DNA of 64,000 nucleotides from Endozoicomonas sp. GU-1 (GTDB lineage Bacteria; Pseudomonadota; Gammaproteobacteria; Pseudomonadales; Endozoicomonadaceae): NCBI RefSeq assembly GCF_027366395.1, contig NZ_CP114771.1, positions 3,782,001 to 3,846,000 of the forward strand, read 5' to 3'. Shown piece by piece: positions 59,001 to 64,000 of this stretch (position 1 is its first letter; each line of letters starts with the position of its first letter). The notes under the pieces were generated by a model. It saw only the letters and a program-made list of their open reading frames with translations, ran no database searches and was not told where the DNA came from. The position numbers and the translations under genes were made by a program.

Positions 59001-59174
59001 CAAAACGGCAAGGCATTTATCGAGTTTACAGCAGATACCCTTGATGGTGATGGAGACAAACTCACCATTGTTTTTGACAACACCACGGGCTGGAATGACC
59101 TGAATGAGTCCGGCAGTATTGATGGCAATGATGTACTTCAACAGCTGATTAACAACGGCCAGCTGATTGTTTAA
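50001..59174 (+). CDS. giant LapA/RTX-type repeat adhesin
   Basis: 3057 residues from GTG 50001, chosen because AAAAAGGAG lies six bases upstream; an in-frame GTG at 49920 overlapping hlyD has none. Order: an N-terminal retention-type domain (IGKVEAITPEG to IHIDLFDGQVLELSNNDEF, about 20-80), a VCBS-like domain (about 165-285), sixteen Ig-like modules of about 143 residues, a unique region (about 2600-2850), RTX nonapeptides (GNDTINGNGGNDILSGDEG) that bind calcium, and an acidic C-terminal type I secretion signal ending NNGQLIV. Expected to be exported by the flanking ABC/HlyD/TolC proteins and held at the surface. I see no clear TAAG-type LapG site. Confidence 0.92.
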   Translation: MDTIQEATASKSAGSIHFAIGKVEAITPEGNRRVLQAGDVVYPNETVITGADGFIHIDLFDGQVLELSNNDEFSFTAFYQNFLPDDAEIEIEAEQFELPPVPDTPLPATGQPDSQVNSGFGSQTILDLSGIQVDPEAGFDTFEPEAAIEDSTDFTGNELLSLDENDAPQAADDIRSLSEGGALSVNRLNGVINSNDIDSDGDILFVTGISVGGVEGVVGQPMVGTYGTLIVNADGSYDYIVNQDSASALGTDDVGNEVFTYTVSDGRGGSDSAEIIFQISGLNDKPVLLTDSGSANEGPSKLAYTENDGARVIDSTLTLSDVDDTHLESATVTISGNYQTGEDLLSLEAGALVDKVEIRFDAGTLTISAKHAGTVTRAEFEQLLEKVTYENLSDNPNTGDRTISWVVNDGTADSTVVTSTIEVTAGNDKPVLQTNSGTVNEDPSKLAYTENDGASVIDSTLALSDVDDTHLESATVTISGNYQTGEDLLSLEAGALADKVGISFDADTGTLTISAKQAGTVTTEEFEQLLEQVKYSNSSEDPNTANRTISWVVNDGTADSTAVTSTIEITAANDRPILMTGTAQETSLLQYTENDGARVIDSTLALSDVDDTHLESATVTISGNYQSGEDLLSLEAGALADKVGISFDADTGTLTISAKQAGTVTTAEFEQLLEQVKYSNSSEDPNTANRTISWVVNDGTADSTAVTSTIEVTAANDRPILMTGTAQETSLLQYTENDGARVIDSTLTLSDVDDTHLESATVTISGNYRSGEDLLSLEAGALVDKVEIRFDAGTLTISAKHAGTVTRAEFEQLLEKVTYENLSDNPNTGDRTISWVVNDGTADSTVVTSTIEVTAGNDKPVLQTNSGTVNEGPSKLAYTENDGARVIDSTLALSDVDDTHLESATVTISGNYQTGEDLLSLEAGALADKVGISFDADTGTLTISAKQAGTVTTEEFEQLLEQVKYSNSSEDPNTANRTISWVVNDGTADSTAVTSTIEITAANDRPILMTGTAQETSLLQYTENDGASVIDSTLALSDVDDTHLESATVTISGNYQTGEDLLSLEAGALADKVGISFDADTGTLTISAKQAGTVTTEEFEQLLEQVKYSNSSEDPNTANRTISWVVNDGTADSTAVTSTIEVTAANDRPILMTGTAQETSLLQYTENDGARVIDSTLALSDVDDTHLESATVTISGNYQTGEDLLSLEAGALADKVEIRFDAGTLTISAKHAGTVTRAEFEQLLEKVTYENLSDNPNTGDRTISWVVNDGTADSTVVTSTIEVTAGNDKPVLQTNSGTVNEGPSKLAYTENDGARVIDSTLALSDVDDTHLESATVTISGNYQTGEDLLSLEAGALADKVGISFDADTGTLTISAKQAGTVTTEEFEQLLEQVKYSNSSEDPNTANRTISWVVNDGTADSTAVTSTIEITAANDRPILMTGTAQETSLLQYTENDGASVIDSTLALSDVDDTHLESATVTISGNYQTGEDLLSLEAGALADKVGISFDADTGTLTISAKQAGTVTTAEFEQLLEQVKYSNSSEDPNTANRTISWVVNDGTADSTAVTSTIEVTAANDRPILMTGTAQETSLLQYTENDGARVIDSTLTLSDVDDTHLESATVTISGNYRSGEDLLSLEAGALVDKVEIRFDAGTLTISAKHAGTVTRAEFEQLLEKVTYENLSDNPNTGDRTISWVVNDGTADSTVVTSTIEVTAGNDKPVLQTNSGTVNEDPSKLAYTENDGASVIDSTLALSDVDDTHLESATVTISGNYQTGEDLLSLEAGALADKVGISFDADTGTLTISAKQAGTVTTEEFEQLLEQVKYSNSSEDPNTANRTISWVVNDGTADSTAVTSTIEITAANDRPILMTGTAQETSLLQYTENDGARVIDSTLALSDVDDTHLESATVTISGNYQSGEDLLSLEAGALADKVGISFDADTGTLTISAKQAGTVTTAEFEQLLEQVKYSNSSEDPNTANRTISWVVNDGTADSTAVTSTIEVTAANDRPILMTGTAQETSLLQYTENDGARVIDSTLTLSDVDDTHLESATVTISGNYRSGEDLLSLEAGALVDKVEIRFDAGTLTISAKHAGTVTRAEFEQLLEKVTYENLSDNPNTGDRTISWVVNDGTADSTVVTSTIEVTAGNDKPVLQTNSGTVNEGPSKLAYTENDGARVIDSTLALSDVDDTHLESATVTISGNYQTGEDLLSLEAGALADKVGISFDADTGTLTISAKQAGTVTTEEFEQLLEQVKYSNSSEDPNTANRTISWVVNDGTADSTAVTSTIEITAANDRPILMTGTAQETSLLQYTENDGASVIDSTLALSDVDDTHLESATVTISGNYQTGEDLLSLEAGALADKVGISFDADTGTLTISAKQAGTVTTEEFEQLLEQVKYSNSSEDPNTANRTISWVVNDGTADSTAVTSTIEVTAANDRPILMTGTAQETSLLQYTENDGARVIDSTLALSDVDDTHLESATVTISGNYQTGEDLLSLEAGALVDKVEIRFDAGTLTISAKQAGTVTTEEFEQLLEKVTYENRSENPDTGDRTITWEVSDGDDNSDPVTSIVKLTPEAPSINANTRGTSLYTDFQVPVPEVGYRIDVAADSLGYQTDNAGGDLEIGRENFYGGESDKNHVLELKADPGDYNIFADIETISGEVFQFTFDHAAREFEGGFESAIDVLVSDLDSNGNVTKQTKITTITPGNLFDLKTHTFYFVATGENTRFEILAADRDGADTTGAIIDNIRVETVGYQKISSIPLNITAEKANDNDILILTVSDIPVGVTLTDGTRSFTAMEDSTSIDISDWTLANLELQPAPDFVGNVSLTFTAVAQDQDGDTSSESVLDLNYTIFPDVLPGSRETGTRGAETLDGDENNDAINGVAGNDTINGNGGNDILSGDEGADTINGGAGKDFIDGGEGNDTLAGGDGSDLFIFKIADLLDGETVQMDTITDFVLGDPLSDNSDADVLDLSGLVDFGVKEIVNPETLQAKGISATYQNGKAFIEFTADTLDGDGDKLTIVFDNTTGWNDLNESGSIDGNDVLQQLINNGQLIV
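50860..57710 (+). repeat. sixteen tandem Ig-like modules in 1290-bp higher-order units
   Basis: Modules of 429-432 bp share TENDGA(R/S)VIDSTL and WVVNDGTADST cores. After module 1 they run in five triplets of exactly 1290 bp, each opening with an LQTNSGTVNE(D/G)PSKL linker and then two TGTAQETSLLQY linkers. Triplets 1 and 4 encode the same variants and 2 and 5 nearly so, giving a 3870-bp super-repeat (for example 51290 against 55160). Near-identity at the DNA level implies recent amplification or gene conversion, and copy number may be misassembled. Confidence 0.9.
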
Positions 59175-59227
59175 AGACAAAATAGAAACTAACCACAGTT
59201 CGAATCAGAAAAAGGAGCGAAAAAAGG

Positions 59228-60577
59228 ATGTTTCCGACGTTTTTAAAAGTATCACTGTTGTCTGCCGCAGTGTTAACCGCCAATACCCGGGCAGATACCC
59301 TGCTGGATTCCATCAACCAGACGCTGGCGACCAATCCGGAAATTCTGATCCGTACTACCGAAGCGGATGCCCGTAAGGATGAAATTACCCAGGCTAAGGC
59401 CGGGTATCTGCCCAGTGTGGATCTTACGGCTGGGATTGGTTATGAGAACAGCCGTAACAGTACAACGATTGGTGCGTTTAATGCGGGCGATGCTGACAGT
59501 AAAGACCAGGACAGAACCCGCCGGGATGCCTCCCTGATTGCACGTCAAATGTTGTTTGATGGTTTTGCGGTTGACAGTGAGGTGGATCGTCAGAAGGCGA
59601 GGCAAGCGTCCGCTGCCCAGGAGGTGTGCTCAGTCGCCGGTAATACGGCACTGCAGGTGACCCAGGCCTATATCAATGTCATGCGTCAGCAGTCCATTGT
59701 TGAGCTGATGCAGGCCAATTCTGCTGAGCATGAACGTGTTGTTGAACTGATTGAAAAACAGGGGCGCAAAGGCCGCAGTAATGAGGCCGATGTGGCTCAG
59801 GCTCAGAGTCGTCTGGTGCTGGCCAGGGCCAATGAGATCAGTGCCGAGTCTGTACTTCGTGATGTAAAAACACAATACCAGCGTCTGGTGGGTAATCTCC
59901 CGGCTTCTTATACGTTGCCTGAAGTGCCAGCAGGTACACCGGCTTCTCTGGAGGCAGCGTTAAAGCTGGGCACAGAAATTCATCCGGTGATGAAATTGGC
60001 CAGCGCAGATGTGCAGGCGGCCGAAGCTCAATATGAAGCGAGTAAGAGTGCCTTTATGCCCCGCCTGGAGCTGGAGGTGGGGGCCAACTGGGATACCGAT
60101 GCCAATGGTGGCAAAGGGGATACCTATAGCCATGTAGCTAAACTGAATATGACGTATAACCTCTACAACGGCGGTGGTGATAAGGCTCGCCGCAGCCAGA
60201 CCAGCAAACTGGTGAATGAGGCGATGGAAGTGCGCAACCGGGCTCGTCGTCAGGTGGAGGAAGAGATTCGTCTGGCCTGGGTGGCGATTGATTATGGATC
60301 CCGGCGTTTGCGGCCGCTGGAAGAGCATGTGGTTCAGGCGAGCAAATCCAGAGAGCTTTATGACAAACAGTTCCTGATTGGTAACCGTACGCTCATTGAT
60401 CTGCTGGACAGTCAGAATGAGTACACATCTGCCCGTCAGAGTGAAATCAATGCCCGTTATGATCTGCTGTTTAACCAGTTCCGCCTGTTGAATAGCACGG
60501 GTTCGTTGTTGACGGCAATGGACGCAAGCCTGCCTGTTGAGAATGATTGTGGTGTGAAAGTGGTTGCGGCACGTTAA
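59228..60577 (+). CDS. TolC-family outer-membrane channel of the type I system
   Basis: 449 residues with a signal peptide (cleavage near NTRA-DTLL, about residue 22) and the two repeated TolC halves: NPEILIRTTEADARKDEITQAKAGYLPSVDL, GYENSR, LIARQMLFDGF, and HPVMKLASADVQAAEAQYEASKSAFMPRLEL, TYNLYNGG. It belongs to the AggA/LapE-like branch that pairs with adhesin exporters. AAGGAG lies upstream of ATG 59228. Last gene of the operon, 53 bases after the adhesin. Confidence 0.93.
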   Translation: MFPTFLKVSLLSAAVLTANTRADTLLDSINQTLATNPEILIRTTEADARKDEITQAKAGYLPSVDLTAGIGYENSRNSTTIGAFNAGDADSKDQDRTRRDASLIARQMLFDGFAVDSEVDRQKARQASAAQEVCSVAGNTALQVTQAYINVMRQQSIVELMQANSAEHERVVELIEKQGRKGRSNEADVAQAQSRLVLARANEISAESVLRDVKTQYQRLVGNLPASYTLPEVPAGTPASLEAALKLGTEIHPVMKLASADVQAAEAQYEASKSAFMPRLELEVGANWDTDANGGKGDTYSHVAKLNMTYNLYNGGGDKARRSQTSKLVNEAMEVRNRARRQVEEEIRLAWVAIDYGSRRLRPLEEHVVQASKSRELYDKQFLIGNRTLIDLLDSQNEYTSARQSEINARYDLLFNQFRLLNSTGSLLTAMDASLPVENDCGVKVVAAR

Positions 60578-60589
60578 GTCGGTAGTCAA

Positions 60590-60605
60590 GGGGGCAAGTG
60601 CCCCC
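60590..60605 (+). terminator. possible terminator after the TolC gene
   Basis: GGGGGC and GCCCCC form a 6-bp stem around AAGT, 13 bases after the stop, followed by ATTTGGATTT. Short T-run, so only a candidate; it lies between convergent genes. Confidence 0.45.
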
Positions 60606-60613
60606 ATTTGGAT

Positions 60614-61078
60614 TTAACCTTCTCCTTTCAGCTTACGCCTGAGAATGTTGTAAATTTCCTGTTGGTCCCTGCTGTGGACAAACCGAAGTGCTTCTCTCAG
60701 CGTTGGCAGACTGCCGGCAATCATCGGACAGTCCAACAGCTTTTCAAGCTTTTCCATATGCTGGATATCCGGGCGTACCTGTTTGACCGGTGTCTCTTTA
60801 ATCTCGGCAGAACCCATCACCAGCTCGGCAAGACTGATCTGATGCAACAGGCTTTTAATGCTGAGAAGTGCGAAAGCAAGGTGCAGACGTGAATGAGGGA
60901 ATGGGTTATTGAAGCCGTAGCAGATCATCCGGCTGTACATCTCAATCTGCACCAGTGTGCTCTCATGGCAGCCCAGCGGGTTATCTATACTATCCATACT
61001 GTGCAGGCCAACCATATCCTGGCTCAGGTCCTGTATGGTTAACTTCTGCTGACCGAAAAATGGCCTGATCGATTCCAT
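60614..61078 (-). CDS. hypothetical protein
   Basis: 154 residues from ATG 61078, which has GGGGAG eight bases upstream; the in-frame ATG at 61111 has no such site. Helical, soluble, with three or so Cys and a basic end (REALRFVHSRDQQEIYNILRRKLKGEG). No family recognised. It lies convergent to the adhesin operon and next to the PunR-like gene on the same strand, with no shared motif to link them. Confidence 0.65.
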   Translation of the reverse strand: MESIRPFFGQQKLTIQDLSQDMVGLHSMDSIDNPLGCHESTLVQIEMYSRMICYGFNNPFPHSRLHLAFALLSIKSLLHQISLAELVMGSAEIKETPVKQVRPDIQHMEKLEKLLDCPMIAGSLPTLREALRFVHSRDQQEIYNILRRKLKGEG

Positions 61079-61184
61079 GGCGGTACTCCCCTGCAAGTCA
61101 ATGTCAGTCATTTATATCATTGATTTTGCAGCAGATTGTCTAACAACTCCGCCAGTATTACTGACTTTTTGCGGGTGACACCAT

Positions 61185-62147
61185 TCAGGGGACGTGATAG
61201 CCCATTGGCATCCGTTCATCGTACTGCAGCCAGACTTTATTCAGCCATGCCTCAGAGCCCAGCCAGTCAAGAACCCACTTCAGGCCCTGCCCCATGTTTT
61301 CCTGGTTCCAGGCCAGCAGACAGCCGTCGTTATAGTGCAGGTCTGGCACTTCTTTGCGAACCAGCAAGCCTGCTTCGATATAGGGTCTGGCAAAGTGGTT
61401 GGGCAGAATAGTGGCCCCCAGTCCTCTTAGCAGGCATTCAATAGCGGCTCTGAAACTGGGTACCAGAAGCACCTGCTGGTTTTCCAGCAGCAGGTTGTAG
61501 CCATGACGGAAAAACCGCGAGGTATCCTGGATACAGATGGAGCGGTGCCCCTGAAGCTCTGCCATGGAAAGAGGTTCATTTTGCCCGGCCAGGGGGTGGT
61601 TTGGCGCAACCACAAAGTCCCAGGTCATATTACCCATTGAGCGCCAGGCAAAACGATCCTGGTTGAGAATGGCTTCCGGGATATCCTGGGGGGCACCAAT
61701 CACAATCTGACAGCGGCCATGAAACAGGGAGTCCCAGGAACCGTTATAGACTTCGGTGTTGATCACCAGCTCGGTTTCCGGTCGAACTTCCTGCAGATCA
61801 TTGACCAGGTCGTAGACCTTGCCCTGATTGACCACGTTATCCAGGGCGATACGCAGCTCCTTCTCCCATCCGGTAGCCAGTTGTCGTGTGCTGTTTTCAA
61901 GCTCCTCCAGGTCGGCAAGCAGTTTATCGGTATGTTCGATAAAGTGTACACCGGCAGGTGTCAATTCAACGCGTTTGCTATCACGCAGAAACAGCTGTAC
62001 GCCCAGGCGGTCTTCCAGTTTCCGAACGGTATAGCTGATTGCTGAGGGCACTTTATGCAGATGCCTGGCGGCCGCCGTAAAGTTACGAAAATGGGCAACT
62101 GCCCGAACAATCTGTAGCGTTTCCGTTGGGATCATAGAAGGCGACAA
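61185..62147 (-). CDS. LysR-type regulator, PunR (YdhB)-like
   Basis: 320 residues. The N-terminal helix-turn-helix (VRAVAHFRNFTAAARHLHKVPSAISYTVRKLEDRLG) is very close to E. coli PunR/YdhB (AAAQELHRVPSAVSYTVRQLEEWL), and further segments agree (FHGRCQIVIGA, VVAPNHPLA, LPNHFARPYIEAG). PunR activates purine nucleoside uptake in E. coli. Here the gene is divergent from deoC-deoA, which degrade nucleosides, so control of nucleoside use is a sensible inference. Confidence 0.9.
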   Translation of the reverse strand: MSPSMIPTETLQIVRAVAHFRNFTAAARHLHKVPSAISYTVRKLEDRLGVQLFLRDSKRVELTPAGVHFIEHTDKLLADLEELENSTRQLATGWEKELRIALDNVVNQGKVYDLVNDLQEVRPETELVINTEVYNGSWDSLFHGRCQIVIGAPQDIPEAILNQDRFAWRSMGNMTWDFVVAPNHPLAGQNEPLSMAELQGHRSICIQDTSRFFRHGYNLLLENQQVLLVPSFRAAIECLLRGLGATILPNHFARPYIEAGLLVRKEVPDLHYNDGCLLAWNQENMGQGLKWVLDWLGSEAWLNKVWLQYDERMPMGYHVP

Positions 62148-62360
62148 TGAGTTGAGTAGATAAGGCTGACAATAATACCTGATCGGCGTTGTTTCTATTC
62201 AGAATTTTTCACTACAAATTTCATAAAAGAAAATGGTTTAGATTACTGGTTGGTATACTATTGAATCAGGCTCCACTGGCGAATGAATGGAAGTGAGGCT
62301 TCCCGTTCATTGCTACTCTCAACTACCCGTCAATGTCCATTTATCCAGAGGGGTTGCCCC

Positions 62361-63155
62361 ATGACTGATCTTAATGCCCGTAGCCGTCAGGCTGTGCAAT
62401 TGATGGATCTTACTTCCCTGAATGACGATGATACCCCGGAGAAAATCATTGCTCTGTGCCATCAGGCCCATACCGAAGCCGGAAACACGGCGGCTGTCTG
62501 TATCTACCCCCGTTTCATCCCTCTTGCCCGTAAAACACTGAACGCCCTCGGCCTGAACGACGTTGCTATTGCCACGGTCACCAACTTTCCTGCCGGTGAT
62601 GATGATATTGAAATCGCTGTCGCAGAAACCAGGGCTGCGATTGCCTATGGTGCTGATGAGGTTGACGTGGTATTCCCATACCGGGCGCTGATGGCGGGCA
62701 ACGAAGAAGTTGGTGCCGAGCTGGTTCGCCGCTGCAAAGATGTTTGCGGTGTTGACGACAGTGGCCAGAAACAAGTCCTGCTGAAAGTGATTATTGAAAC
62801 CGGTGAGCTAAAGGATCCTGACCTGATTCGTAAGGCCAGCGATATCGCCATTGCAGCCGGTGCTGATTTTATTAAAACCTCGACTGGCAAGGTGCCGGTC
62901 AATGCGACACCAGAATCTGCACGGATCATGCTGGAAGCCATCCGCGACAGTGGCAACACACAGGTTGGTTTCAAGCCTGCCGGAGGTATCAGAACCGCAG
63001 AAGATGCGGCACTACACCTGGACATGGCGGATGAAATTATGGGCGATGGCTGGGTAAACTCACGTCACTATCGGTTTGGAGCCAGCAGTCTGCTGGGAAA
63101 TCTGCTGATTGCCCTGGGCCTGAAACAGGGTGAAGCCAGCAAAGAAGGGTATTGA
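62361..63155 (+). CDS. deoC: deoxyribose-phosphate aldolase
   Basis: 264 residues from ATG 62361 (AGAGGGG upstream); E. coli DeoC is 259 and starts MTDLKASS, matched here by MTDLNARS. The Schiff-base lysine lies in [18 protein letters not shown], and [14 protein letters not shown] and [15 protein letters not shown] are typical. Splits deoxyribose 5-phosphate into glyceraldehyde 3-phosphate and acetaldehyde. A longer reading from 62283 adds non-homologous residues. deoA follows after one base. Confidence 0.95.
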   Translation: MTDLNARSRQAVQLMDLTSLNDDDTPEKIIALCHQAHTEAGNTAAVCIYPRFIPLARKTLNALGLNDVAIATVTNFPAGDDDIEIAVAETRAAIAYGADEVDVVFPYRALMAGNEEVGAELVRRCKDVCGVDDSGQKQVLLKVIIETGELKDPDLIRKASDIAIAAGADFIKTSTGKVPVNATPESARIMLEAIRDSGNTQVGFKPAGGIRTAEDAALHLDMADEIMGDGWVNSRHYRFGASSLLGNLLIALGLKQGEASKEGY

Positions 63156-63156
63156 T

Positions 63157-64000
63157 ATGTTTCTGCCACAGGAAGTTATTCGACGTAAGCGGGAAGGTGA
63201 GGCTCTCAGCGAGCAGGAGATTCGCAGTTTCATTGCCGGTGTCACGGATAACTCGGTGTCGGAGGGCCAGATCGGCGCGCTCGCCATGGCCGTGTACTTT
63301 CAGGGGATGAATATTGATGAGCGAATTGCCCTGACCTGTGCCATGCGTGATTCCGGCGAGGTGATGGACTGGTCGTCAGATAATCTCCCGGGCCCCATAC
63401 TGGATAAACATTCCACCGGCGGTGTTGGCGATGTGGTCAGCCTGATGCTTGGCCCCATGATAGCCGCCTGTGGTGGTTTTGTGCCGATGATTTCAGGCCG
63501 TGGTCTTGGGCATACCGGGGGCACGCTGGACAAACTGGACAGTATTCCCGGCTATACGACCAGCGTCTCAGAATTGCTGTTTAGGAAAGTGGTCAGGGAG
63601 ACCGGTGTTGCGATTGTCGGCCAGACTGGCGAGTTGGCTCCTGCGGACAAACGGATTTATGGTGTTCGTGATGTGACGGCAACGGTTGAATCCATTGCCA
63701 TGATTACCGCCTCTATTTTGTCGAAAAAACTGGCAGAAGGGCTGGATGCCCTGGTAATGGATGTCAAGGTGGGCAGCGGTGCCTTTATGCCAACTTTCGA
63801 GCAGTCGGTGGAGCTGGCGCAGAGTATCGTTCAGGTAGCCAATGGGGCCGGGGTGAAAACAACGGCATTGCTGACGGATATGAACCAGTGCCTTGCCTCT
63901 TCTGCCGGCAATGCGGTTGAGGTGCGTGAAGCCGTGCAGTTCCTTACGGGTGAATATCGCAATGACCGTCTGCTGGAAATTACCATGGCGCAATCCGCAG
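63157..64000 (+). CDS. deoA: thymidine phosphorylase, 3' end beyond the window
   Basis: The first 281 codons, open to the window edge. Starts [22 protein letters not shown] and aligns throughout with E. coli DeoA (440 aa). The phosphate-binding [38 protein letters not shown] and [12 protein letters not shown] motifs are intact. Cleaves thymidine and deoxyuridine with phosphate, feeding DeoC via a mutase. Separated from deoC by one base, so co-translated. Confidence 0.95.
   Translation, partial: MFLPQEVIRRKREGEALSEQEIRSFIAGVTDNSVSEGQIGALAMAVYFQGMNIDERIALTCAMRDSGEVMDWSSDNLPGPILDKHSTGGVGDVVSLMLGPMIAACGGFVPMISGRGLGHTGGTLDKLDSIPGYTTSVSELLFRKVVRETGVAIVGQTGELAPADKRIYGVRDVTATVESIAMITASILSKKLAEGLDALVMDVKVGSGAFMPTFEQSVELAQSIVQVANGAGVKTTALLTDMNQCLASSAGNAVEVREAVQFLTGEYRNDRLLEITMAQSA

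Overview
The window reads as the chromosome of a host-associated gammaproteobacterium. The ATP synthase, TruC, SupH/YbiV, DeoC/DeoA, PunR-like and yjf-operon products all resemble gammaproteobacterial proteins. The mix of these core genes with several proteins built from animal-type signalling domains points to an Endozoicomonas-like (Oceanospirillales) invertebrate symbiont. That genus call is inference. No rRNA, tRNA or CRISPR array was seen.

Layout. 0.5-7 kb: a TrkH potassium transporter, then an E. coli yjfIJKLMC-type envelope-stress operon (PspA/IM30 relative, DUF350, DUF1190, glutathionylspermidine-synthase-like) behind two palindromic boxes, with a LysE exporter inserted on the opposite strand. 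7-9.5 kb: an outer-membrane barrel, a 50-codon gene with its own terminator, and a LysR regulator. 9.9-17.6 kb: the complete atpIBEFHAGDC operon, with hairpins in most spacers and a frameshift in atpG. 17.8-34.9 kb: an accessory stretch in which ordinary genes (psd-like, yhiN, ompA, supH, truC, cytochrome b561) alternate with candidate host-directed proteins. 35-39.5 kb: carbonic anhydrase divergent from an NrtABC/CmpABC-type transporter. 39.7-46.5 kb: a large lipoprotein, pyrF, a glutathione S-transferase, a nucleoside-deaminase-like protein and a small mobile element. 46.8-60.6 kb: a type I secretion operon (ABC transporter, HlyD, TolC) around an approximately 3060-residue repeat adhesin. 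61-64 kb: a PunR-like regulator divergent from deoC-deoA.

The most striking content is in the accessory stretch. It holds (a) a protein ending in a complete cap'n'collar (Nrf2/NF-E2-type) bZIP domain, (b) an ankyrin protein that aligns repeat by repeat with IkappaB-alpha, (c) a RING-H2 protein with a SUMO-interacting-type motif, (d) a Cys-His-Asp protease/deamidase-like protein, (e) an acidic-head, basic-repeat-tail protein, (f) a Fic protein and (g) a PAP2 phosphatase. Together they look like a toolkit aimed at host transcription (Nrf2 and NF-kB axes) and ubiquitin/SUMO signalling. Functions are inferred from sequence only.

Four or five genes carry a single-base frameshift (atpG, yjfK, the psd-like gene, the RING gene, and possibly the gene at the left edge). 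Two of these lie in 8-base homopolymers. They are either read or assembly errors or, for the G8 and C8 tracts, phase-variable switches; the sequence alone cannot decide.
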